64,000 nt of DNA from UBA9926 sp023261215. GTDB lineage: Bacteria > Pseudomonadota > Gammaproteobacteria > Pseudomonadales > Azotimanducaceae. This document shows positions 1 through 7,670 of this stretch, in pieces. The stretch is taken from contig JAYPYV010000001.1 of assembly GCA_038136035.1 (NCBI GenBank), positions 116,102 through 180,101 on the forward strand, read 5' to 3'. The notes under the pieces were generated by a model, which saw nothing but the letters and a program-made list of their open reading frames with translations, made no database searches and was not told the DNA's origin. Within the stretch, counting starts at the first letter, position 1. Every line of letters begins with the position of its first letter. Position numbers and translations under genes: made by a program.

Positions 1-2
1 GG

Positions 3-605
3 ATTCACAGAACGCTGATTTGGATCTTTGCTTTTATCGCGATGGTGTTGGGCCTTGTTTTCTCGACTTACATGCATCGAGACCGAACGCTATCTGTTGA
101 AGAAGCCGCATCGCTTGGGTATATCCAGTTCGAAAGGCCGAGAGAGGTCAAAGGCCTGCAGATGATGAACCAAGACGGCGGTGTCGTTGATGAGTCGGCA
201 TTTAAAGGTCGATGGACATGGGTTTACTTTGGTTTTACTTATTGTCCAGATATATGCCCGACCACGTTGGCGATGCTTGCCAAGGCATTGGAAGGTCTTG
301 ATGAGCCGCCTGACGTGGTGCTGGTATCAGTGGATCCGGAGCGCGATTCGCCAGAGCAACTCAAGCGATATCTCTCAGCGTTCAGTCCTTCTTTCAAAGG
401 CATGGTGGGTTCGCATGCCCAAACGGTGACTTTCGCAACGCAAGTCAACGTGGCGTTCGGTAAAATTCCTGGCAGCGAGCCCGGCACGTATACGATGGAC
501 CACACGGGGTCGATTGTGGTGATGAACCCCGCAGGCGAATACGCTGGATTTATCAAAGCCCCTCATAACGTTCAGGGCCTAGCCACCCTCGCCAGTCGTT
601 TGTAG
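3..605 (+). CDS. SCO1/SenC/PrrC-family copper chaperone (5' partial)
   Basis: Periplasmic, membrane-anchored thioredoxin-fold protein of the SCO family, which delivers copper to the CuA site of cytochrome c oxidase or acts as a thiol reductase. The frame is open to the window edge; the first ATG (42) lies inside the hydrophobic anchor, so the true start is probably upstream of the window. Counting from that ATG, the copper ligands are visible as CPDIC (C68 and C72) and the conserved His in MDHTG (H154). DPERD near residue 98 is also typical. The family assignment is firm; the choice between copper delivery and redox sensing is not resolvable from sequence. Confidence 0.9.
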   Translation: MHRTLIWIFAFIAMVLGLVFSTYMHRDRTLSVEEAASLGYIQFERPREVKGLQMMNQDGGVVDESAFKGRWTWVYFGFTYCPDICPTTLAMLAKALEGLDEPPDVVLVSVDPERDSPEQLKRYLSAFSPSFKGMVGSHAQTVTFATQVNVAFGKIPGSEPGTYTMDHTGSIVVMNPAGEYAGFIKAPHNVQGLATLASRL

Positions 606-642
606 CCCAGGGTTCAAAGCTTAATCATAGGCTTAAAGACGG

Positions 643-1584
643 CTAGTAGCTCGGGGGGTTATCGACAAGAGCACGTAGATGACGCTCATATTCTCTTGGA
701 TCTTTTCGATAATGCCCATTGCCATTCTGGGTTGTCAGGCGAGAACAGCATAGCCTTGCGGCACCTATGAATTGCGCGATAGGTAGGGCTTTACGCTCCT
801 CCTCTTCTAAGTGGCGAACCTCTTCATAGCCAGAAACCATGGCGTGGCGGAGGGCTGAGCGCTCGCTCTCATCGACGCTGACGTAACACCAGTCATTGAT
901 TGCAATGGCCAAATCCATAATCAAGTAATCTTCGCCCGCATGAAAATAATCTAGCAGCCCGGTGAGCTCGTCTGCCTCGCTAAACAGGACGTTGTCCCTA
1001 AATGCATCGCCGTGGGTCAGGCCTATGGGTAACCCGTGTGCCTGGATGAGTTCGCACTGGGTGACGGCTTCATAGAGCAAAGACAGAGTGTCTCCCGACA
1101 GCGCCCGTCGATGAGTTTCGATGGTTTTTGAAAGCCATCCCAAATCATACGGTTGGGACAGTGGAGAAGAAAAAGCGCTGGCAATTTGGTGAAACTGAGC
1201 AAGCACTGACCCTAGAAGATGGCAGTGCTGGGCTTTGGGCGTTTGAACGTGATGGCCCTGGATTTTCGTGCTGAGCATGACGGGACGAAGGTCGCCCGTG
1301 AGTAGTCGGTTACCGTTGCGGCTCATGACCACCTCGGGGACTGGGAATCCATAGAAGCGAAGGTGCGTCATGAGTTGACTGATGCCCTGCGCTCTCCGTT
1401 CATCCGCGACCTCAACCAATGTCAGGACGTAAGCGGCTTCTTGACCGTATTGCGACAGCAGAACGAAATAATTGGAATTTTCAATGCCGGTGGTGATGGG
1501 TGTGATACTGATGAGCCTGCCACGGTCATACTGTTCGATCAGGGCTTCAATTCGCTCAATGGGCAGATCCGAATAAACCCCCAT
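643..1584 (-). CDS. thrB: Homoserine kinase, aminoglycoside-phosphotransferase type
   Basis: Phosphorylates homoserine to O-phosphohomoserine, the substrate of threonine synthase encoded at 12.8 kb. It belongs to the APH/choline-kinase-like ThrB class found in Pseudomonas and alphaproteobacteria, not to the GHMP class of E. coli. The N-terminal TGIENSNYFV segment, the catalytic loop LTHGDAFRDNVLF (about residue 195) and the following LLDYFHAG metal-binding motif are intact. The length of 313 residues is usual. The ATG lies 3 bases after the stop of the upstream DUF2782 gene, so the two are probably co-transcribed. Confidence 0.93.
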   Translation of the reverse strand: MGVYSDLPIERIEALIEQYDRGRLISITPITTGIENSNYFVLLSQYGQEAAYVLTLVEVADERRAQGISQLMTHLRFYGFPVPEVVMSRNGNRLLTGDLRPVMLSTKIQGHHVQTPKAQHCHLLGSVLAQFHQIASAFSSPLSQPYDLGWLSKTIETHRRALSGDTLSLLYEAVTQCELIQAHGLPIGLTHGDAFRDNVLFSEADELTGLLDYFHAGEDYLIMDLAIAINDWCYVSVDESERSALRHAMVSGYEEVRHLEEEERKALPIAQFIGAARLCCSRLTTQNGNGHYRKDPREYERHLRALVDNPPSY

Positions 1585-1587
1585 GGT

Positions 1588-1902
1588 TCACCACTCCATT
1601 AAGACCCAATTGGGATAAAGATGCTTAACTTCTGAGAGGTCAGAGAAGTGGGGTGTCCCGTCAGCGGGCACCATGTAATAGGGCCGACCACGATCGGGGA
1701 CGACTTTGATCATGATCAAAATGCCGTTCTGCCGGTACTCAAAAATCCGTCCAAAATCAGGCTGTTCAATGATGGTAATGGTCTCCTCGCCATCATCGAC
1801 GGACTCAGCAATAAGAGGGGCCTGCACGAGAAATGCAAGATACAGAATAGCGATTGAAACGGTGGTCTGAATCAAAGTATGGTGCCCGTCATGAGCGCTC
1901 AA
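1588..1902 (-). CDS. DUF2782 family secreted protein
   Basis: Small exported protein of unknown function in the DUF2782 family, which commonly sits beside thrB and polA in gammaproteobacteria. It has an N-terminal hydrophobic segment (TTVSIAILYLAFLVQA) that looks like a signal peptide, then a short domain with a GRPYYMVPADG stretch and a WVLMEW C-terminus. The ATG at 1902 overlaps the divergent polA start. A TTG nine codons in (about 1875) would remove the overlap and give a more typical signal peptide. Function unknown; the family call rests on sequence pattern and synteny. Confidence 0.82.
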   Translation of the reverse strand: MSAHDGHHTLIQTTVSIAILYLAFLVQAPLIAESVDDGEETITIIEQPDFGRIFEYRQNGILIMIKVVPDRGRPYYMVPADGTPHFSDLSEVKHLYPNWVLMEW

Positions 1903-4587
1903 AACGATTCAAAGTTTAACTTAATCCTGGTCGATGGATCATCTTACCTCTTTCGCGCCTACCACGCGCTGCCGCCTTTGACGAACAAGCAAGGCCATCC
2001 AACGGGTGCGATCAAGGGCGTGATCAGCATGATCAAACGGCTAGTCGAAGGGTTCCCAGCGGCCCAGGTGGTGGTGGTCTTTGATGCCAAGGGAAAGACC
2101 TTTAGAAACGACCTCTATGTAGATTACAAGGCGAACAGGCCGCCCATGCCCGAGGATTTGCGAGTTCAAATCGAGCCCATCCACAACATGATTAAAGCCA
2201 TGGGGCTGCCCCTTTTATCAATAGAAGGTATTGAAGCAGATGATGTCATTGGCACCCTTGCCGCTCGCGGTCGTGATAGTGGCCAACACGTTTTAATCTC
2301 CACGGGCGACAAGGACATGGCCCAACTGGTCAACGACCACGTCACACTGATGAACACGATGACGGATGAACGTTTGGATGAGGCTGGCGTTGTGGATAAG
2401 TTTGGCGTTCGCCCGGATCAAATCATTGATTATCTGGCGTTGGTTGGAGATACCGTTGACAACATCCCAGGGGTTCCCAAGTGCGGTCCAAAAACGGCCG
2501 TGAAGTGGTTGGATCAGTATGGATCCCTCGAAGGTGTGATGGCCGCAGCAGATGAGGTCAAGGGCAAAGTAGGCGAGAACTTGCGGGGCGCACTAACCCA
2601 TCTTCCCCTCTCTTATGATTTAGCCACGATCCGCTGTGAACTCGGGCTTGAGGTGGTGCCGGAGATTCCAGAGGGTATTAAGGATATTGAAGCGCTTCGA
2701 GCGCTGTTCGAAACCTTTGAGTTCAAGAGTTGGATAGAGGAAATCGGTGCGCCGGCCGCGCGCCCCCAGCCGCAAGTTGAAGCAGCCTATGAGACTGTGC
2801 TGACCCAAGCGCAGCTTGAGAGATGGTTAGAACAGCTCCAACAAGCGGAACGATTCGCCTTCGACACAGAGACCACCAGTCTTGATTACATGTCGGCAGA
2901 ACTGGTTGGGGTTTCCCTCTGTATCGCCCCTGGCCAGGCGGCGTATGTCCCTCTTAATCATGATTACGACGGCGCGCCCGAACAACTGGATCGGCGTTTG
3001 GTCCTTGAGGCGATAGCGCCTTATCTGAATGACCCGAATAAATGTGTGATCGGACAGCATTTGAAGTACGACATCAATGTGCTAGCGCGATACGGCGTCT
3101 CGATCACCGGTCCGATTCACGACACGATGCTGCTGTCTTATGTGCTGAATAGCGTGGCCACTCGACACAACATGGACGATTTGGCCCAGTTTTATCTCGG
3201 GTATAAAACCACCAAGTTTGAAGAGATCGCAGGCAAGGGAGTTAAACAGAAAACATTTAACGAAATTGAACTCGAAGCCGCGGCCCATTACGCGGCCGAA
3301 GACGCGGATATCACGCTTCGGCTATTTGATGTGCTGTGGGCCAGGATTGAAGCTGAGCCAAGACTTCATCATGTATATATGACGATTGAACGCCCGCTTG
3401 TTCAGATTCTTTCAACGATGGAACGCCATGGTGTCATGCTCGATGTGGATCGATTAAACGCGCAGTCAGCCGAAATTGGTTCATCCCTCGAGCGACTTGA
3501 GCAAGAGGCCCACGGCCTGGCGGGTGAAGCGTTCAATCTCGGTTCGCCTAAGCAACTCCAACACATTTTCTTCGAAAAACTTGGTTTGCCGGTTTTGAAA
3601 AAGACCCCAACGGGTCAGCCGTCAACCAACGAAGCGGTGCTTCAGGAATTGGCGTTGGACTACCCCCTCCCTCATGTCATTCTCGAGCACCGTAGCTTAT
3701 CGAAGCTAAAGTCGACCTATACCGACCAGTTGCCTAAGCAGGTGAGACCTGACACGGGCCGACTGCATACTTCTTATCATCAGGCGGTGGCTGCGACTGG
3801 GCGGCTGTCAAGTACCGACCCTAATCTACAAAATATTCCCATACGCACTGAGGAGGGCCGTCGAGTTCGTAAAGCCTTTATTACCGCGCCTGGTTCGATC
3901 CTAGTGGCTGCTGACTATTCCCAAATTGAACTTAGGATCATGGCGCACTTGTCCAAAGATGAAGGATTGTTACGGGCCTTCAATGAGGGGCTTGACGTTC
4001 ATCGAGCGACGGCCTCGGAGGTCTTTGGTACAACGCCCGATACGGTGACCACAGATCAGCGACGCAGCGCCAAGGCGATTAATTTTGGGCTGATTTATGG
4101 GATGTCAGCTTTCGGGCTGTCCAGACAGCTCAATATCTCTCGGCAGGACGCGCAAGATTATATTGATCTTTATTTTGAGCGTTATCCTGGCGTTCGCAGC
4201 TATATGGACGACACCCGAGCACAAGCGGCAGAGCAAGGGTATGTTGAAACGTTGTTTGGTCGACGGCTTTACCTGCCGGATATCAAAGCGGGGAACTTTC
4301 AGATGCGTCAAGCGGCCGAGCGCACGGCCATTAATGCCCCTATGCAGGGCAGCGCGGCGGATATCATCAAACTGGCCATGCGGTCAGTGCAGGCTTGGTT
4401 GGAGGAATCGTCGCTAGCGACGCGCATGATTATGCAGGTTCATGATGAATTGGTGTTCGAAGTGCCAGAGGAAGAGCTCGAGACTGCAGTGGCTCATATT
4501 CAGTCGCTGATGAGTTCGGCGGCACAACTGTTGATCCCGCTAGAGGTTGAGGTGGGTCAAGGGGTTAACTGGGAGGAAGCGCATTAG
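1879..4587 (+). CDS. polA: DNA polymerase I
   Basis: Repair and Okazaki-fragment polymerase with all three domains. Residues about 1-295 form the 5'-3' exonuclease (GIEADDVIGT, STGDKDMAQLV, GDTVDNIPG). Residues about 315-510 form a proofreading 3'-5' exonuclease with acidic residues retained (FDTETTS, HDTMLLSYV, YAAEDADIT). The C-terminal half is the family A polymerase: motif A (ADYSQIELR), motif B (RRSAKAINFGLIYG) and motif C (QVHDELVFE). At 902 residues it has normal length. Start is ATG 1879 or ATG 1891 (MSAQND); the ribosome-binding site does not decide. The next gene region carries a candidate sRNA. Confidence 0.97.
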   Translation: MVPVMSAQNDSKFNLILVDGSSYLFRAYHALPPLTNKQGHPTGAIKGVISMIKRLVEGFPAAQVVVVFDAKGKTFRNDLYVDYKANRPPMPEDLRVQIEPIHNMIKAMGLPLLSIEGIEADDVIGTLAARGRDSGQHVLISTGDKDMAQLVNDHVTLMNTMTDERLDEAGVVDKFGVRPDQIIDYLALVGDTVDNIPGVPKCGPKTAVKWLDQYGSLEGVMAAADEVKGKVGENLRGALTHLPLSYDLATIRCELGLEVVPEIPEGIKDIEALRALFETFEFKSWIEEIGAPAARPQPQVEAAYETVLTQAQLERWLEQLQQAERFAFDTETTSLDYMSAELVGVSLCIAPGQAAYVPLNHDYDGAPEQLDRRLVLEAIAPYLNDPNKCVIGQHLKYDINVLARYGVSITGPIHDTMLLSYVLNSVATRHNMDDLAQFYLGYKTTKFEEIAGKGVKQKTFNEIELEAAAHYAAEDADITLRLFDVLWARIEAEPRLHHVYMTIERPLVQILSTMERHGVMLDVDRLNAQSAEIGSSLERLEQEAHGLAGEAFNLGSPKQLQHIFFEKLGLPVLKKTPTGQPSTNEAVLQELALDYPLPHVILEHRSLSKLKSTYTDQLPKQVRPDTGRLHTSYHQAVAATGRLSSTDPNLQNIPIRTEEGRRVRKAFITAPGSILVAADYSQIELRIMAHLSKDEGLLRAFNEGLDVHRATASEVFGTTPDTVTTDQRRSAKAINFGLIYGMSAFGLSRQLNISRQDAQDYIDLYFERYPGVRSYMDDTRAQAAEQGYVETLFGRRLYLPDIKAGNFQMRQAAERTAINAPMQGSAADIIKLAMRSVQAWLEESSLATRMIMQVHDELVFEVPEEELETAVAHIQSLMSSAAQLLIPLEVEVGQGVNWEEAH

Positions 4588-4611
4588 TCAAAGATTATTT
4601 TTATATTGATT

Positions 4612-4639
4612 GGAACTTTTTGGGGAAAGGTGAGTCAGA
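4612..4639 (+). promoter_or_regulatory. Sigma-E/AlgU-type promoter for the polA-engB intergenic RNA
   Basis: A GGAACTT -35 box (4612-4618) is followed after 16 bp by TCAGA (4635-4639), close to the extracytoplasmic sigma-E/AlgU consensus GGAACTT-N16-TCnnA. The expected transcript start is about 4645-4648. The site begins 25 bp after the polA stop and directs transcription into a hairpin plus terminator. Sequence match is direct; activity is inferred. Confidence 0.7.
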
Positions 4640-4645
4640 GAAGTT

Positions 4646-4738
4646 GTAACGCCTTTAGGCAGCAAACTTCGGTATTTCCCCATTTAGCCGAAGTCCCTAG
4701 CCCTGGTCATGATCCCCGTTGTGACCAGGGTTTTTTTT
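4646..4738 (+). ncRNA. Candidate trans-acting sRNA in the Spot 42/ErsA position
   Basis: About 93 nt between the ECF-like promoter and a strong intrinsic terminator. The body contains a 7-bp stem (4666-4672 with 4688-4694) that presents a 15-nt loop with a UUUCCCC run, a plausible seed against GGGGAAA-type ribosome-binding sites. The 3' end is a perfect 9-bp GC-rich hairpin followed by eight T, as in Hfq-binding sRNAs. Spot 42 (E. coli) and ErsA (P. aeruginosa) occupy the same polA-yihA/engB interval, and ErsA is known to depend on the AlgU-type sigma factor. The primary sequence is not recognisably either, so homology rests on synteny, promoter type and architecture. Confidence 0.68.
4701..4738 (+). 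terminator. Rho-independent terminator
   Basis: CCCTGGTCA (4701-4709) pairs perfectly with TGACCAGGG (4722-4730) around a 12-nt loop and is followed by TTTTTTTT (4731-4738). It ends the candidate sRNA and any polA read-through. Confidence 0.9.
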
Positions 4739-4739
4739 G

Positions 4740-5196
4740 CCTTGAGGCCAAGAAAGGCCGCGCCATCGGCCGGGTCATTCAGATGACCTGAGCTATCCTT
4801 GTATCTCCGCATCTCCGGGTAATCATGAAGCATGGGCTGCTGGCTCGAGTCTGTCGAGCGCGTGCTAAAACGGGGCTAAAAGCCGATGGATCCTAATCGA
4901 ATCGCGGGTCGCAGGCTGAGCACTGTGATGTGGCTGAGTCCTTCCCGTCTGTCATTCGCCGATGAATCATGTCACCCGGTGCTTGGCATTTGATGATGAC
5001 TCGTGATGTCCGCAGGCAATCTTCCGATGGGCGTCAAAGCACTGAGGTTCGTTATAGAGGGTCACGGAGGTCGATAGTGCAAATGGGGTCTTGGTAGCAA
5101 ATCGAGAAGGACTTAACGTCAAACCCAAGTTTCGCGAAAGTGATGAGTGAGAATCTTGGTGCAACGCGCCTTCTTAAAGCCGGCACCCACCACCAC
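4740..5196. other. Intergenic stretch, nothing recognised
   Basis: About 455 bp between the sRNA terminator and the convergent engB stop. Reading frames here are short and lack family resemblance or good ribosome-binding sites. I see no RNA gene, repeat or promoter worth calling. Confidence 0.5.
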
Positions 5197-5817
5197 TTAG
5201 ACGGCGTCTTGGCCGCTCGAGTCAATGGCGGTTTGAAACCATCCTGATAGCGTCCCTCTCAGTTCGTCTAAACCCAGACCGCTGGTTGCCGAGAAGAGCT
5301 GAGAAGATCCGACGGCGCTGCTTTCACGCTGAAACCGAAAGAGCGAATGTTGGCTTTGGTTCTTGGATAACTTATCTGCCTTGGTCAGCAGCACATGGAG
5401 ATGAAGACCGGCTGTCTTGGCCCAATCGATCATTGCTAAGTCAAAGGGTTTGGGTTCGTGTCGACTGTCGACGAGGAGTACCAGCCCGATGAGGCTCGAA
5501 CGGCTTCTCAGATAGTGGTCCAGATGTTGTTGCCAAAACTGTTTTAGCGATTGCGGGACTTTAGCGTAGCCATAGCCTGGCAAATCGACCAAACGCCGAT
5601 TGTCATCGAGGGCAAAGAAATTGATGAGTTGGGTTCGCCCCGGGGTACGACTGGTCCTTGCAAGACGCTTTTGTTGAGTCAGTCGATTCAGCGCGCTGGA
5701 CTTGCCGGCGTTTGATCGCCCGCAAAAAGCGATTTCAAAGCCCCGGTCAGGTGGTGCTTGAGAGACGTTCGCGGCGCTCGTTAAAAAGCTCGCTTGTTGG
5801 AACAATTGCATAGACAT
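5197..5817 (-). CDS. engB: Ribosome biogenesis GTP-binding protein EngB/YihA
   Basis: Essential TRAFAC GTPase involved in 50S ribosomal subunit assembly. The G1 loop GRSNAGKSS, the G3 motif DLPGYGYA and the G4 motif TKADK are present in order. I chose the ATG at 5817 (MSMQLFQQASFLTS), which matches the usual family N-terminus; a GTG at 5841 would add eight residues, and an ATG at 5811 is also possible. The polA-sRNA-engB arrangement is conserved in gammaproteobacteria. Its 5' end abuts the divergent promoter of the cytochrome c4 gene. Confidence 0.95.
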   Translation of the reverse strand: MSMQLFQQASFLTSAANVSQAPPDRGFEIAFCGRSNAGKSSALNRLTQQKRLARTSRTPGRTQLINFFALDDNRRLVDLPGYGYAKVPQSLKQFWQQHLDHYLRSRSSLIGLVLLVDSRHEPKPFDLAMIDWAKTAGLHLHVLLTKADKLSKNQSQHSLFRFQRESSAVGSSQLFSATSGLGLDELRGTLSGWFQTAIDSSGQDAV

Positions 5818-5834
5818 TGGAGGAACGGACTGAC

Positions 5835-5863
5835 CTGTCACTTAGGCAACTTTTCGATATAAT
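5835..5863 (+). promoter_or_regulatory. Sigma-70 promoter for cytochrome c4-dsbA
   Basis: CTGTCA (5835-5840), a 17-bp spacer and a perfect TATAAT (5858-5863). Predicted start near 5870, leaving a leader of about 90 nt before the cytochrome c4 ATG. Confidence 0.7.
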
Positions 5864-5957
5864 ACCGCATCTTTTTTTGGGGCTATCCAGCGCCGGGTCA
5901 ACTCAAAGTCTCGGTGACTAGGTACCAAGTGGTTTTGACGCAAGGTTCATTTATCTC

Positions 5958-6563
5958 ATGATTCGATTGTTAATGGCTTTAGTTTTGGCAAGCACCTTAG
6001 GTAGCGCATTGGCTGACGGCGATGCAGAGAGAGGCAAGACGCTCACGGCGACGTGCGTTGCGTGCCACGGAGATAACGGCAATAGCCTAGCGGGTTCTTT
6101 TCCGAATATTGCAGGCCAAAGTGAAAAATACCTCTTAAAGCAGCTTCGCGACATGAAATCCGGCGCGCGCGCACAAAACTTGATGGCTGGCATGGTGGAT
6201 GGCCTATCTGATCAGGATCTACAAGATCTTGCCGCTTATTACACCGCCCAGCCCGCCGCTGAGGGCGCGGCAAACCCCGAACTTGCGTTAGAGGGCGAGC
6301 ATATTTACCGCTCTGGGATTGCGCGAAAAGGGGTCGCTGCGTGCACCGCTTGCCATTCACCCACGGGCCAGGGCAATGCGTTGGCCACATTCCCTCGTCT
6401 TGCCGGGCAATGGGCTGAATACACCGAAGCCCAGTTAAAAGCATTCCGTGTGGGCGAGCGCAAAAATGATGGTGAAAGCAAGATGATGCGGCTCTCTGCA
6501 ATGGACCTTAATGATCGCGAAATTGCTGCGGTGGCATCTTACCTCGCTGGTCTGCGACAATAG
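5958..6563 (+). CDS. Cytochrome c4, dihaem periplasmic electron carrier
   Basis: Two tandem class I cytochrome c domains behind a cleavable signal peptide (MIRLLMALVLASTLGSALA). Haem-binding motifs are CVACH (C33, C36, H37) and CTACH (C129, C132, H133). At 201 residues it has the usual length of c4, which passes electrons from the bc1 complex to terminal oxidases. dsbA follows after 20-26 bp, probably in the same transcript. The engB-c4-dsbA order is shared with pseudomonads. Confidence 0.95.
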   Translation: MIRLLMALVLASTLGSALADGDAERGKTLTATCVACHGDNGNSLAGSFPNIAGQSEKYLLKQLRDMKSGARAQNLMAGMVDGLSDQDLQDLAAYYTAQPAAEGAANPELALEGEHIYRSGIARKGVAACTACHSPTGQGNALATFPRLAGQWAEYTEAQLKAFRVGERKNDGESKMMRLSAMDLNDREIAAVASYLAGLRQ

Positions 6564-6583
6564 TCTAAACTTTGACCTGTTGG

Positions 6584-7219
6584 ATGACTATGCGTAGATT
6601 GATTCTGGTCGCCGTGACCTCGGCGTTCGCGCTGATCTCGTCGACTTTGCTCGGTGCTCAATACGAAGAGGGTGTCCATTACCAGGTGCTTGACCCTCAG
6701 GCGCCGCTCTCTACCTCTGGCGAGGGGATAGAAGTCAGCGAGTACTTTTCTTACGGTTGCGGGCACTGTTTCCAATTCGATCCCGTCCTGAACGCTTGGC
6801 TTGATAAGCAACCTGAGGATGTCAATTTCGATCGAACGCCTGCTGTTTGGAACGACTACTACGGTAACCTCGCCCAGACCTACTACACGTTAAAAGCAAT
6901 GGATTTATTAGAGTCTCTGCACGTTGCAGTGTTCGAAGCGATCCACATTCAACGGAAAAATTTGAGCAAACCCGGCGTGATGGCGGATTTCTTAGAAGAA
7001 GCCGGCGTCGATCCCGAAGCCTTCGCAAAGGTGTTTAACAGCTTCGGCGTTAGAATGAGCTTGCAGCAGGCAGATGCCCGCGGCAGAGCTTATCGGGCAT
7101 CAGGCGTGCCAACGCTGATTGTGAATGGGAAATATCGTATCGAGACCCGTGGTGCTGGCAGCGTCCAAGAAATGTTGAAAGTTGCCGAATTTCTAATTCA
7201 GTTAGAGCGCCAATCCTAA
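6584..7219 (+). CDS. dsbA: Thiol:disulfide interchange protein DsbA
   Basis: Periplasmic oxidase that introduces disulfides into exported proteins; its partner DsbB is encoded at 30.2-30.7 kb. A signal peptide (RRLILVAVTSAFALISS) is followed by the thioredoxin-fold active site CGHC, the helical insert and the cis-proline loop GVPTLIV. The start could be ATG 6584 or ATG 6590 (MRRLILVAV); the longer TTG-initiated frame from 6572 is unlikely. Length of about 210 residues is normal. Confidence 0.95.
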   Translation: MTMRRLILVAVTSAFALISSTLLGAQYEEGVHYQVLDPQAPLSTSGEGIEVSEYFSYGCGHCFQFDPVLNAWLDKQPEDVNFDRTPAVWNDYYGNLAQTYYTLKAMDLLESLHVAVFEAIHIQRKNLSKPGVMADFLEEAGVDPEAFAKVFNSFGVRMSLQQADARGRAYRASGVPTLIVNGKYRIETRGAGSVQEMLKVAEFLIQLERQS

Positions 7220-7670
7220 GCGACCTCTCGGGCGAAACAGCAACTGTTCGTCCATCGACCCTTTTGTGCTCAAAGGAAGCTTCAGAATCGAATTGAGTCG
7301 CGTAATGATCTGAATGATTCGTTACCGATTGCGCAAGCGCAGAGGGGCGTTTGCCTTAAATCCTTGAGGGGTTCGCTCAATAAAAGCCCGTGTTCAGCCC
7401 TGAAGTGAGGTAGCGCGAGCCCATGTGTTTACTTCTAGCGATGCCGCTCCAGTGAAGCCAGCGCCCGTTCGTTGAATTGGGTCTGTCCTTCGAATAAAAT
7501 TCGCCATGGCATCGCGATTTCCAATCTGTACCTTCCCGAAAGCTTTATCTCTCTCCGCCGCGTGCCGATCAATTGACTCGAAATCGACCCTTTTCCTACC
7601 TGGGGCCCATATCCCGTGGGGTTCGTTGCAGGGTCTCACGTTGTTTACGAATAGTCCCTGAGGAGCCCCG
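7220..7670. other. Intergenic leader upstream of the IMP dehydrogenase
   Basis: About 450 bp without a credible gene; a 169-codon minus-strand frame crossing it is an antisense shadow of the IMPDH start. I see no purine or other riboswitch core. A GAGGAG ribosome-binding site stands just before the IMPDH ATG. Confidence 0.5.

Noticed and set aside
7220..7670. Purine riboswitch or attenuator before the IMP dehydrogenase
   Set aside because: No conserved aptamer core or terminator/antiterminator pair could be found in the leader.
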